Source: Ligilactobacillus faecis (lineage in GTDB: Bacteria > Bacillota > Bacilli > Lactobacillales > Lactobacillaceae). Taken from it: 64,000 bases of DNA. Under the pieces are notes generated by a model. That model searched no databases, was not told the DNA's origin, and saw only the letters and a program-made list of their open reading frames with translations. The DNA is taken from positions 658,501 through 722,500 of the forward strand of contig NZ_CP123639.1 in NCBI RefSeq assembly GCF_029889745.1, in the 5' to 3' direction. Made by a program: the position numbers and the translations under genes. This document shows positions 1-7,733 of this stretch, piece by piece; positions within the stretch are counted from its first letter, which is position 1; each line of letters starts with the position of its first letter.

Positions 1-145
1 TTTGACGATATTGTCTGAATTCTTCCGGTGTCACTTCATGACCGTTGATCATGTAGCGACTGTTTTCATTACCTAAGCCATTGTTTCCCCATAATTGATT
101 GAAAATGTCGTCCATATCTCCAAAAGGATCTGTATATCTTGCCAT
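1..145 (-). CDS. clpL: ClpL-type ATP-dependent Clp chaperone, N-terminal fragment
   Basis: Only the first 48 codons lie inside the window; the gene runs off the left edge. The product begins [18 protein letters not shown] and continues with a segment containing the words [11 protein letters not shown], which resembles the start of ClpL, the stand-alone HSP100 disaggregase of lactobacilli. The start is the ATG at 145, with a CAGGAGTGAGGG Shine-Dalgarno region just upstream. No clear CtsR or HrcA operator was seen in the 170 bp upstream. The assignment rests on N-terminal similarity from memory because the AAA+ domains are outside the window. Confidence 0.7.
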   Translation of the reverse strand, partial: MARYTDPFGDMDDIFNQLWGNNGLGNENSRYMINGHEVTPEEFRQYRQ

Positions 146-322
146 AATTATCCCTCACTCCTGTTTTTAATAACTCTTTCTTTATAACATCTGTAATTTA
201 CAACTTATTTTTTGAATTTGCAACCAATAAGACTCACACATCAAAAAGCCCAAGTTCACCTAGCACATATCGTACTTAACTAGAGCTTTTTTGTCATAAA
301 CCGTTTGCCATCATCGACTTAG

Positions 323-550
323 TCACTTCCAAGTCAGATAATTCTCCTCTAACTCTTGCAACACTTGCCACATCGTCACGTGCTGTGCTTTAGCTAAAGC
401 ATCAAGATCACGGAGATTCAGAGAAGTCGCACGGGTCTGTTGCTTATTGAACGATTTATGCAGGGTCGTATATCCATAACCCGACCTCTTGGATACTTCA
501 TAGATCGTGAGTTCTTTTTCACGTAAGTACCCTTTGATGTCGATCTCCAC
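323..550 (-). CDS. small HTH (Cro/C1-like) protein
   Basis: A 75-residue protein that looks like a single helix-turn-helix domain: a segment reading LTIYEVSKRSGYGYTTLHK, then an LRDLDALAKA helix and a WQVLQELEE tail. It is shorter than normal XRE regulators and has no effector domain. I chose the GTG at 550 because AGGTGA sits 6 nt upstream; a GTG at 559 would overlap that ribosome-binding site. A good promoter with an overlapping palindrome lies 60-100 bp upstream, which suggests autoregulation. It could be a small regulator or an antitoxin-like protein; no partner toxin gene is visible. Confidence 0.65.
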   Translation of the reverse strand: MEIDIKGYLREKELTIYEVSKRSGYGYTTLHKSFNKQQTRATSLNLRDLDALAKAQHVTMWQVLQELEENYLTWK

Positions 551-611
551 GAAGGTCACCTGCCATTTCGATTTTTAGGAGAAGATCATCATTGATCATC
601 CTCACAAATAT

Positions 612-647
612 AGTATATCACATCTGTGGAGTTTTACAAGTGTAAAA
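612..647 (-). promoter_or_regulatory. promoter of the small HTH gene with overlapping palindrome
   Basis: On the minus strand TTGTAA (634-639) and TATACT (612-617) are separated by 16 bp. A perfect inverted repeat, TTTTACA-AG-TGTAAAA (632-647), covers the -35 box. A palindrome at this position is typical of an operator for a small HTH repressor; autoregulation is inferred. Confidence 0.5.
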
Positions 648-702
648 TACCAAAAATGTGAAATAATTTTTAAAATTATTTCATACTCTTTTTTATGTAA
701 AA

Positions 703-720
703 AAAACACCACTGACTAGC
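703..720 (-). terminator. left half of a terminator hairpin split by the IS4 element
   Basis: AAAACACC (703-710) pairs perfectly with GGTGTTTT (2297-2304) once the IS4 element and one copy of its target duplication are removed, leaving a 10-nt loop. On the minus strand the stem is followed by a long U run, so it was the terminator of the deoxyribosyltransferase transcript coming from the right. The IS now separates the two arms by about 1.6 kb. Confidence 0.65.
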
Positions 721-737
721 GCAATGTCATTAAGTTA

Positions 738-789
738 AGAGAGCTTGTATCAAATTTCAATTTAGAAATTTGATACAAGCTCTCTTTTT
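738..789 (+). terminator. hairpin upstream of the IS4 transposase
   Basis: A stem of about 20 bp (AGAGAGCTTGTATCAAATTT and its complement) around a short loop, followed by TTTTTT. It lies between the left inverted repeat and the transposase, where it would block impinging transcription into the transposase, a common IS self-restraint feature. Confidence 0.8.
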
Positions 790-838
790 TGACATCTATG
801 ACGTTAATAGAGATTATTAATGTACGGAGGTGAGCATT

Positions 839-2146
839 ATGAATATAGCACAACTGAAAAAGTTATTTTTAACTACCCTTGACTCGATCGACCAAGAAAA
901 AGAAAAATATGTTGTCGATCCCAAACGTGATTTTATACGTCAGAGAAAACTTGTTTTTAAAGACACGCTACTTTATATTCTATCAATGGGTGGCGGGACT
1001 ATTCTAAGTGAATTATCACAACTAACAGGAGGTATACCGGAACTCACTGTTTCAGCTTTTACACAACAAAGATATAAAGTAAAAGCTGAGGCGTTTAAAA
1101 AATTCTTCCATCTGTTTTCCGATCGATTATCACAAAACACTCAAAGTCAAATCAGGATCCTAGCTATCGATGGCTCTAGTATTCATATCCCAACTGATCC
1201 AACTGATAAAAGCTCTTATTTTCCATCTCCAAATGGTCGCAAAGCTTATAATTTACTTCACCTTAACGCACTCTTTGACTTAGACAAACAAATTTATACA
1301 GATGTGATCGTCCAAAAAGGTATGGATAATGAGCGCAATGCCTTGAATAAAATGATCGCTCGTTCTAAAATCCCTAAGGCGCTCATTATTGGCGATAGAG
1401 GATATGAATCTTATAATACCTTAGCGCACATCCAAGAAAAAGGTTGGTCTTTCTTGATCAGAGTACGAAACAACAATGGCGTGATCAGTGGAATAGCACT
1501 TCCAGATGAACGCCAATTCGATAAACATTTCACACTAAAATTAACACGTAAACAAACTAGAGAAACTAAGGAATTATTTAGAGAACGTAATTCTTATAGA
1601 TTTATACCGGCCAATGTGACCTTCGATTTTTTATCACAAAAAACCAAGAAAGCTGACCCAACTGAATTTTATTCACTTGAATTTAGAATAGTACGTTTTT
1701 CTGTATCCGAAGACAAGGATGTGACTGTAGTAACTAATCTAAATCAAAGTTCATATCCAGCTTGGAAACTAAAAAAGCTTTACCATTTACGTTGGGGGAT
1801 AGAAACAGCATTCAGGACATTGAAACATACCTTGGGATTATTGAACTTTCACGCTAAAAAAATAGTGGGGATCCTTCAAGAGATCTACGCTAAACTTATA
1901 GTGTACAATTTCACCCAAATGATCATAGATCATGTATCACTCCAAGAAAAGGCTCGATCATATCAATATAAAGTTAATTTTACAGTCGCTGTGAGACTGT
2001 GTAGATCTTTTATTAGAGGAAAATCCCCACCAAAACGGTTAGAATCCTATATTTCTAAAAATATTCTTCCAATCAGGAATGGTCGGCATTATAAAAGATC
2101 ATCCAGCAGAAGAAAAGCATCAGGATTCAACTACAGAATAACATAA
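839..2146 (+). CDS. IS4-family DDE transposase
   Basis: This 435-residue transposase carries the IS4 signature: a first Asp in LAIDGSSIH, a second Asp in IIGDRGYES, and the Y-(2)-R-(3)-E-(6)-K motif in YHLRWGIETAFRTLK near residue 330. It catalyses cut-and-paste transposition of the surrounding element. The ATG at 839 is preceded by GGAGGTG at ideal spacing; an upstream GTG at 830 lies inside that site. No stop or frameshift interrupts it, so it is probably functional. Confidence 0.92.
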   Translation: MNIAQLKKLFLTTLDSIDQEKEKYVVDPKRDFIRQRKLVFKDTLLYILSMGGGTILSELSQLTGGIPELTVSAFTQQRYKVKAEAFKKFFHLFSDRLSQNTQSQIRILAIDGSSIHIPTDPTDKSSYFPSPNGRKAYNLLHLNALFDLDKQIYTDVIVQKGMDNERNALNKMIARSKIPKALIIGDRGYESYNTLAHIQEKGWSFLIRVRNNNGVISGIALPDERQFDKHFTLKLTRKQTRETKELFRERNSYRFIPANVTFDFLSQKTKKADPTEFYSLEFRIVRFSVSEDKDVTVVTNLNQSSYPAWKLKKLYHLRWGIETAFRTLKHTLGLLNFHAKKIVGILQEIYAKLIVYNFTQMIIDHVSLQEKARSYQYKVNFTVAVRLCRSFIRGKSPPKRLESYISKNILPIRNGRHYKRSSSRRKASGFNYRIT

Positions 2147-2198
2147 AAGAACGTGCTGATAAAAAAATTTGATTAACTATCAGCTTATTTGTCGTGAT

Positions 2199-2243
2199 AA
2201 AAAGAGATCAGATAACTACAAAATATGTTTCTGATCTCTTTTT
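2199..2243 (+). terminator. terminator after the IS4 transposase
   Basis: AAAAAGAGATCAGA pairs with TCTGATCTCTTTTT across a loop of about 16 nt, ending in a T run 50-95 bp after the transposase stop. Confidence 0.75.
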
Positions 2244-2317
2244 CAATATCTAATCTTTAGTACTGTAGGCTTAACTTAATGACATTGCTGACTAGCGGTG
2301 TTTTCATAGATATTTTT

Positions 2318-2500
2318 CGTCAACCACCACTGACTAAAGTCAGTGGCTTGTGAGCCGAAAATCCTTACAGATTTCGAACCACAATTTGCGTAGATAGGGA
2401 CAACTTATTTGACCAACCGAAATTGTAATCAAACAGCGGTCGTCTAATTACCAACGCCTTTTATGTCCCCAGGTTGCCATAGGGACAGATAAGATAAGCT
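2318..2500 (-). ncRNA. candidate omega RNA of the TnpB element
   Basis: In IS200/IS605 elements the guide (omega) RNA overlaps the 3' end of tnpB and runs to the right end of the element. Here that interval is about 180 nt between the tnpB stop and the perfect hairpin at 2327-2346. Any guide would be read from the flanking sequence just past the element, leftwards from about 2317. The call is by position and family knowledge; no scaffold was folded or aligned. Confidence 0.35.
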
Positions 2501-3749
2501 AAGCTAGTTTAGCTATTCCCTTATCAAGAATATTTTTAGCTGCGTTCCAGTCACGAATATGGTGAATACCACAGTTAGGACAAGTCCATTTTCGGTCATC
2601 TAGCGTTAGTTTGTCCGTCCCATTAGTGCCCATCACAAAGCCACAATCGCAACATGTTTGGGTAGTGTTTCTTGGATTGATTGTGATAAATTGACGCCCA
2701 TAAAGCTTTGCTTTATAAGCCAACATGCCAAGAAATGTTCGCCAACCAACGTCAGAAATACTAAGTGCTAAAGCATGATTTTTAAGCATATTCTTGCTAC
2801 GCAACTCTTCGGCTACTACTAAATCGTGGTTCTTGATTAATGCAGTAGAGATTTGTTGGAGAAAATTATGTCTTTGGTTCATTACTTTGGCATGGAGTTT
2901 GGCAACTAGCAAGCGTTGCTTTTGGTAATTTTTACTATCGCGTAAAGAACGATGTTCTTTTTTTGCACGTTGTTGCCGTCTAGATAAAATGCGCTGTTCT
3001 TTGGCTAATTTACCTTTAATAGTGCGATAATATCGTGGATTAGGAACTATGTTACCTTCACTGTCGGTTAAGAAGTTATCAGTATTAAGATCAACTCCAA
3101 CATGCCCATGAGTAGCTTTGGCCACTTTAACAAAAGATTCATCTGAAGCTAACTGCATTGATAAGAAGAAGCGATCCGCTGAATCTTTAGTCAACGTCAC
3201 AGTACCAATTCTAGTCTCGCATATTCTTTTCAAAAGCCGTGCTTGCGAACCGGCAACACGTAACAGTCCGATTTTAGGGACTTTGACATGGCTATTATCT
3301 AGAAAACAGATTGTACCGTTAGTTAGCAACGCAGTCTTTTGCCCTGGGTATTGACAATTGGTTTGATAACGCCAGCGATAATTCTTTCGATGAAACTTAG
3401 GAACACCAGCGGTGTGAACCTTCCGAAAAGCATTCCAAGCTTTCCGATAGTTCTGAATGGCATTAGCTTTCGTCAAACTATCAATTCGTTTATCTTCTAA
3501 GAATTGATAGTGATTAGACATTTGCTTAGCGTTTTGGCGCATAGTTAGTTGCTTAATACGATCCCTAACTATGTCAATCGGTAGCTTAACTCTGCGAAGC
3601 TGCATCAGTTCCTTATTGATCGCAACCATTTCGTTATAGATAAAGCGACTAGCGTCACTGTTGATTTTAATCAACTGCTTTTGTTGGTCACTAGGATAGC
3701 AGCGCATTTTTAGGCCATAATGATATTTCATTTTTGCCATTGACTTCAT
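2499..3749 (-). CDS. tnpB: TnpB RNA-guided endonuclease (IS605 type)
   Basis: This 416-residue protein has the full OrfB/TnpB layout: an N-terminal helical region, then RuvC motifs with Asp in HVGVDLNTDN (about residue 220), Glu in DLVVAEELRSKN and Asp in HIRDWNAAKNI. The last two flank a zinc ribbon (CCDCGF and WTCPNCG). All catalytic and zinc-binding residues are present and length is normal, so it may be an active omega-RNA-guided nuclease. The ATG at 3749 has GGGAGGTG 7 nt upstream. It is divergent from tnpA, 73 bp away. Confidence 0.92.
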   Translation of the reverse strand: MKSMAKMKYHYGLKMRCYPSDQQKQLIKINSDASRFIYNEMVAINKELMQLRRVKLPIDIVRDRIKQLTMRQNAKQMSNHYQFLEDKRIDSLTKANAIQNYRKAWNAFRKVHTAGVPKFHRKNYRWRYQTNCQYPGQKTALLTNGTICFLDNSHVKVPKIGLLRVAGSQARLLKRICETRIGTVTLTKDSADRFFLSMQLASDESFVKVAKATHGHVGVDLNTDNFLTDSEGNIVPNPRYYRTIKGKLAKEQRILSRRQQRAKKEHRSLRDSKNYQKQRLLVAKLHAKVMNQRHNFLQQISTALIKNHDLVVAEELRSKNMLKNHALALSISDVGWRTFLGMLAYKAKLYGRQFITINPRNTTQTCCDCGFVMGTNGTDKLTLDDRKWTCPNCGIHHIRDWNAAKNILDKGIAKLA

Positions 3750-3766
3750 TGGATTTCACCTCCCTT

Positions 3767-3800
3767 ATTGATATAATAACATTATATCATGATGTCAATA
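3767..3800. promoter_or_regulatory. bidirectional tnpA/tnpB promoter palindrome
   Basis: The 73-bp gap between the divergent genes contains a perfect palindrome, TGATATAAT-AAC-ATTATATCA, giving a TATAAT-like -10 in each direction. It could drive both genes. Confidence 0.4.
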
Positions 3801-3822
3801 TATTAACAAAGGAGACCATATT

Positions 3823-4278
3823 ATGACTAAAGAAAAAATCAAAGAGGCCATTTATACTCGTCGTTATATCTATAATTTCCATTACCATTTGATCTGGGTA
3901 ACTAAATATCGCAATCAGACTTTTACAACCGAGGCCTTATCTAACGAAATGAAAGCTATCTTGCAGCAAGTTGCAGATAACAATGACATCGTAATCGAAA
4001 AGATGGAAGTCATGCCGGATCACATTCATATGCTGATCAGTTTTCCGCCAAGCAAAGCGCCGGCTAGTGCCATTAAGGCGCTCAAAGGACGTAGTGCCTA
4101 TATTTTTTTACAAAATCATCCAGAAATACGACGTAGCCAATATTGGGGCGGTCATCTTTGGTCGCCAAGTTACTATATGAGTACATTGGGCAATATGAGC
4201 AAAGAAGTTGTCGAGAAATATATCAATGACCAAAAATATACAGAAACAAACAAAAAGCCCCATAAAGAGGCTCAATAG
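3823..4278 (+). CDS. tnpA: IS200/IS605-family Y1 transposase TnpA
   Basis: This 151-residue HUH transposase contains the paired-histidine motif in MPDHIHMLISF and the catalytic tyrosine in VEKYINDQ, preceded by the family signature HLIWVTKYR. It excises and inserts the element as single-stranded DNA using the subterminal hairpins. The ATG follows AAAGGAG. The gene is full length, so with tnpB the element appears autonomous. Confidence 0.93.
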   Translation: MTKEKIKEAIYTRRYIYNFHYHLIWVTKYRNQTFTTEALSNEMKAILQQVADNNDIVIEKMEVMPDHIHMLISFPPSKAPASAIKALKGRSAYIFLQNHPEIRRSQYWGGHLWSPSYYMSTLGNMSKEVVEKYINDQKYTETNKKPHKEAQ

Positions 4279-4328
4279 TGGCCTATCCATCCCATGACTA
4301 AAGTCACGGAATTTCCGGCTAGGCGTCA

Positions 4329-4805
4329 TTAAATAACTGGACGAGGACAATATTTAGGCATCAAAAGATCAAAGTCATAAGCTTCTAATGCTTTAAGTCC
4401 TTCTTTTGTAACATCAAAGTAAGCTGTCAGACCTTGAGCGATCATCAAATTGACTTCTTTTTCACTGTCAAATTGGATCACGATCACAGGCGTCCGTGTT
4501 GCATAAGCATAACCGATCTCAAAAGCTGTTCCTGAGTCTGGTTCGTTTTCTTTTGTTTCTTCTAACTTGTAATCAACGATCGCAACGACCACATCGCTTG
4601 CATCGATCTGAGATGTGTCTAGTTGAAAAGCTGCTTTTTGCCATTCTAAGCTTCCAAATTCAGCTTTTGTATATTCATTTTCATGTGGGACAAAGATCGC
4701 TTTTTCATCGATCGTCGGATTTTTTTCTAAAGCTGCTTTAACTTGGGCGATCCGCTCTTTTTGTGCTGGACTAAAAAATGGTGATGCTAAATATACTGAT
4801 TTCAT
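4329..4805 (-). CDS. ntd: nucleoside 2-deoxyribosyltransferase
   Basis: This 158-residue cytosolic enzyme exchanges the base on 2'-deoxynucleosides and is a hallmark of lactobacilli. The N-terminal SVYLASPFFSPAQ strand-loop and the DSGTAFEIGYAYA segment, with the active-site Glu region, fit the family, as does the length. The ATG at 4805 follows GGAG at 6-7 nt; an upstream TTG was rejected. It is divergent from the deoxynucleoside kinase gene, giving a compact salvage module. The IS605 element begins directly at its TAA stop, so its native terminator now lies beyond two IS elements. Confidence 0.93.
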   Translation of the reverse strand: MKSVYLASPFFSPAQKERIAQVKAALEKNPTIDEKAIFVPHENEYTKAEFGSLEWQKAAFQLDTSQIDASDVVVAIVDYKLEETKENEPDSGTAFEIGYAYATRTPVIVIQFDSEKEVNLMIAQGLTAYFDVTKEGLKALEAYDFDLLMPKYCPRPVI

Positions 4806-4842
4806 CAAGTTCTCCTCTAAAAGTTAACATTATTATACTTCA

Positions 4843-4871
4843 AGTATAAATTATTCGTATTTTTTCAGCAA
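4843..4871 (-). promoter_or_regulatory. ntd promoter
   Basis: Minus-strand TTGCTG (4866-4871), a 17-bp spacer and TATACT (4843-4848), about 40 bp upstream of the ntd start. Just upstream, an 8-bp perfect palindrome ACCCACAA-GATG-TTGTGGGT (4881-4900) lies between the two divergent genes and may be an operator. Confidence 0.55.
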
Positions 4872-5010
4872 GTGATATCTACCCACAAGATGTTGTGGGT
4901 CTTTAAAAAAATACACAAGATACGCTTTATTTTTTACTGATTTCCGAGTATGATGGTTAGAGGTAATTATAATAGTTAACGATTTTTAGAGAAAGGATGC
5001 TTCAATCATT

Positions 5011-5757
5011 TTGATCACACTATCAGGAATCATCGGCTCAGGTAAGTCGAGTTTAACAGAGATCTTAGCCCAAGAATTAGGCACTAAAGCATACTATGAA
5101 CCAGTTAAAGATAATCCCGTCTTGCCGATCTTTTATAAAGGTAATGAGATCGCAGCCAAAAAACGGGCTGCTGGCGACAAAGACGCTACTAACCCCTATG
5201 CTTATCTTCTTCAAACTTTCTTTTTGAATCGACGCTTTGCAATGATCAAAGCTGCGATGCAAGAAGACAATAATATTCTTGACCGTTCGATCTATGAAGA
5301 TGAGATCTTCATGAAGATGAACACTGAAATGGGTAATGCAACAGATGTTGAATATGATATCTATAAGAGCTTACTTGCGAATATGATGGAAGAGCTCCCC
5401 TTTGCTTCACATAAAAAATCTCCCGATCTGATGATCACGATCAAAGTTTCTTATGATACGATGATCAAGCGGATCGAGAAACGGGGCCGTGAATATGAAT
5501 TAGTCGAACGCGATCCTTCTTTAGTTGAATACTATCAACGTCTCTTACGTCACTATGACATTTGGATGGCAGAATACGATTCTTCACCATTACTCGTGAT
5601 CGATGGCGATAAATATGATTTTGTCTCAAATGTAACTGATCGTGTTGCTGTTTTAGAACAGATCGAAGACAAACTTTTTGAATTAAACAACCTTGATGCA
5701 CAACAATTAGCTCGTTTGAAAGAAAAACACGTTGAATTACTCAAAGAGATCGGTTAA
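5011..5757 (+). CDS. deoxynucleoside kinase (deoxyadenosine/deoxyguanosine type)
   Basis: This 248-residue kinase phosphorylates deoxynucleosides for dNTP salvage. The P-loop GIIGSGKSS is at residues 6-14, the DRSIYED motif (Asp-Arg-Ser substrate site) lies near residue 90, and a lid region RIEKRGREYE follows. It matches the dAK/dGK family of lactobacilli, with a somewhat longer charged C-terminus. Translation appears to start at TTG (5011), 13 nt after AAAGG; an ATT one codon upstream is closer to the site and cannot be excluded. The neighbouring divergent deoxyribosyltransferase gene supports the salvage role. Purine versus pyrimidine preference is not decided by sequence. Confidence 0.88.
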   Translation: MITLSGIIGSGKSSLTEILAQELGTKAYYEPVKDNPVLPIFYKGNEIAAKKRAAGDKDATNPYAYLLQTFFLNRRFAMIKAAMQEDNNILDRSIYEDEIFMKMNTEMGNATDVEYDIYKSLLANMMEELPFASHKKSPDLMITIKVSYDTMIKRIEKRGREYELVERDPSLVEYYQRLLRHYDIWMAEYDSSPLLVIDGDKYDFVSNVTDRVAVLEQIEDKLFELNNLDAQQLARLKEKHVELLKEIG

Positions 5758-5797
5758 AAATAAAGTTAGGTCGACTTAGACCTAACTTTATTTTTTT
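5756..5797 (+). terminator. terminator after the deoxynucleoside kinase
   Basis: Perfect stem AAATAAAGTTAGGTC / GACCTAACTTTATTT with a 6-nt loop and a T run. Confidence 0.9.
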
Positions 5798-5815
5798 CGA
5801 AAGTGAGGTATCTTT

Positions 5816-6697
5816 ATGCCACTACACACAAAACGTCCGTTCACTTATCCACTTTGGATCTATTTGTCATGTTCCCTGCTCTTTCTAGTCGTTTTAAGCC
5901 TCGCTCAATTGGCAATACCTACCTTGTCTGAAAATAGTGGCTGGCCTTATTTTTTGGCTGTCATCGTCATTCTTTTTACGCTCTATCTTGCAAGCTCAAG
6001 AAATTTATTAAACCAACTCAAAACTACCTTTGAAGTACAACGCCCTTCCAAAAAGATGCTTCTTTATATGATCAGCTGTCTTTTTTTATGTCAAACGCTC
6101 TTTTCTTTCAGTGATGGGCTGGTCGAAGGGCTACTAAACTTTATTGGCCACAGCGCCACTGAACAGATCGAAGCTGCTAGTGGTAGTAGTACAACTTGGT
6201 CGATGTTTTTTTATACGATCTGTCTTGCACCTTTATGCGAAGAATTGCTCTTTCGCGGTTTTCTTTACCAGAGTTTTTTAAAGTGCGGTAAAAATTTTGC
6301 TATCTTTTTTTCCGCACTGCTCTTTGGACTTTACCATGCCAACATCGTGCAAACGCCTTTTGCTTTTGTCCTAGGGATCGTCCTTGGCTATATAACGGCT
6401 ATTTACGGCTTGAAATATGCTATTTTCTTACATATTTTCAATAATCTAGTCCTCGGAGAGATATTTGATCTTTGCTTGCAACATTTTCCCCAGATCAGCG
6501 GGCCATTGCTCGAGATAACGCACTTTAGCTTCGTTTTGATCGCACTTTATTTCTTATATCACTACCGCACAAAGATCAAATACTTTTATCAAAGGGCACC
6601 TTTTTCAAAAAAAGTTTGGCGCCAAGCAACTTTCAATTTGCCGTTTTGTCTGATTTTAGTGACAACGTTTGGCTTGATGTTTCTCACCTTAAACTAG
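5816..6697 (+). CDS. CPBP-family intramembrane glutamic protease
   Basis: A 293-residue multi-spanning membrane protein with about eight hydrophobic segments. The three CPBP (Abi/Rce1) motifs are intact: EELLFRG (Glu-Glu...Arg) near residue 142, FGLYHAN (Phe...His) near 170 and HIFNNL (His...Asn) near 207. The family includes CAAX-like proteases and bacteriocin immunity or maturation proteins. The ATG at 5816 follows GTGAGGT. It appears monocistronic after a strong terminator, and no bacteriocin gene is adjacent, so the substrate is unknown. Confidence 0.88.
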   Translation: MPLHTKRPFTYPLWIYLSCSLLFLVVLSLAQLAIPTLSENSGWPYFLAVIVILFTLYLASSRNLLNQLKTTFEVQRPSKKMLLYMISCLFLCQTLFSFSDGLVEGLLNFIGHSATEQIEAASGSSTTWSMFFYTICLAPLCEELLFRGFLYQSFLKCGKNFAIFFSALLFGLYHANIVQTPFAFVLGIVLGYITAIYGLKYAIFLHIFNNLVLGEIFDLCLQHFPQISGPLLEITHFSFVLIALYFLYHYRTKIKYFYQRAPFSKKVWRQATFNLPFCLILVTTFGLMFLTLN

Positions 6698-6768
6698 CTT
6701 ATTGCTTGCAGTTCAACAAAGTTAAGCGTTATGATAAAAATAAATCATTAAAGGCAGGGTGAAAGGTT

Positions 6769-7242
6769 ATGACAGTTACTTATAGACAGATCCTAGTTGC
6801 AGTCGATGGTTCTAACGGGGCAAACGCCGCCTTGAAAACAGCGGTCGAAGTTGCAAAACGTAATGATGCTCATTTAGATATCCTCCGTGTTTTAGATCTC
6901 AACTCACTTGAATACGGTGGCGCTGGGATCGCCTTAGACGGTGAACAGATCTACCGCATCGAACAAGAAAATGAACAATATCTGCTCGAACTACGTAATG
7001 ATCTGATCAAAAAGTATGACTTCAGACCAGAACAGATCAATGTTCATATTCGTTTTGGAAACCCTAAACTCGTGATCGCAGAAGACTTTCCTGAAGAATA
7101 TCAGTCTGATTTGATCATTGTTGGTTCGACTGGCAAAAATATCTTACACCGGATCGTTACTGGTTCAGTCGCTGCTCACGTTACCCGCGTAGCAAATTGT
7201 GACGTTCTCGTTGCCCGCACGACAGAGGCTGACCTCAAATAG
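6769..7242 (+). CDS. universal stress protein (UspA family)
   Basis: A 157-residue cytosolic protein with the Usp fold: an N-terminal ILVAVDGSNGANAAL strand-turn and a C-terminal GSTG...GSVA nucleotide-binding motif (G-2x-G-9x-G-S) around residues 123-137, the ATP-binding subtype. The ATG follows CAGGGTGAAAGG. It is flanked by a terminator and stands alone. Usp proteins respond to stress and growth arrest; the specific trigger here is unknown. Confidence 0.9.
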   Translation: MTVTYRQILVAVDGSNGANAALKTAVEVAKRNDAHLDILRVLDLNSLEYGGAGIALDGEQIYRIEQENEQYLLELRNDLIKKYDFRPEQINVHIRFGNPKLVIAEDFPEEYQSDLIIVGSTGKNILHRIVTGSVAAHVTRVANCDVLVARTTEADLK

Positions 7243-7249
7243 TTTTTTC

Positions 7250-7280
7250 TAAGAGCTCGTAAAAGGGCTCTTTTTTTAGC
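7250..7280 (+). terminator. terminator after the universal stress gene
   Basis: AAGAGC and GCTCTT around a short loop, ending in TTTTTTT. Confidence 0.75.
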
Positions 7281-7733
7281 TAAAACGGCGTTGCGCCTTG
7301 AATATGAGTGTGGTATCATAAGCTCCGTTAGTGTCACTTATATCCTTGATGCTGCGCGGTAAAGCAATTTTACTGCGCAGTTTTGAGACACTTTCCTCTA
7401 CTGCAGCTGATCTGTCTTAGTTTTTTGAGTATTTGCGGTACTCGTTTGCTTGACAATATCAGCTGCTTTTTTAGCGCTTCAATAAAATTTTTTGGTCATT
7501 CATTTAATGATATCCCCATTTTATTATAACTTAAGTATTAAAAAACTTTTATATATCACCATAAACTTGGCAAGATCTTTCACTTGTATAAGAAAACGCA
7601 GTTAAACAGATCATTTTAAACTTGATAAAATGAACTTTTTTTAATTTTTACCCAAAAAGTACATCACCTAATAGGTGTATAATGTTGTTATTCTTGGCGT
7701 TTTATACTTTTTTATAGAAATGAGGGATAAGCT
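7281..7733. other. gene-free interval with an inverted repeat and small ORF debris
   Basis: No convincing gene was found. An imperfect inverted repeat, CTGCGC...GCGCAG with inner GTAAA/TTTAC, spans 7352-7380. On the minus strand a TATAAT-like box near 7520 precedes a GGGGAT site and very short reading frames that stop quickly, which could be a decayed small gene. The last 60 bp is the leader of the YitT gene. Confidence 0.4.

Larger units (their letters stand above)
721..2288 (+). mobile_element. IS4-family insertion sequence, 1568 bp
   Basis: The element is bounded by perfect 19-bp inverted repeats: GCAATGTCATTAAGTTAAG at 721-739 and its reverse complement at 2270-2288. The 8-bp target duplication TGACTAGC occurs at 713-720 and 2289-2296. 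It holds one intact transposase gene and strong hairpin terminators at both ends. The element looks complete and recent. Confidence 0.9.
2318..4328 (-). mobile_element. IS605-type element with divergent tnpA and tnpB
   Basis: tnpA and tnpB diverge from a shared promoter region, the IS605 arrangement. Each end has a subterminal hairpin: a perfect CCACTGAC-TAAA-GTCAGTGG at 2327-2346 and an imperfect counterpart at 4292-4309. The tnpA side (left end by IS605 convention) abuts TTTAA read on the minus strand (complement of 4329-4333), a tetra/pentanucleotide target typical of this group. As expected there are no inverted repeats or target duplication. The exact right end near 2318 is uncertain by a few bases. 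Confidence 0.85.
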
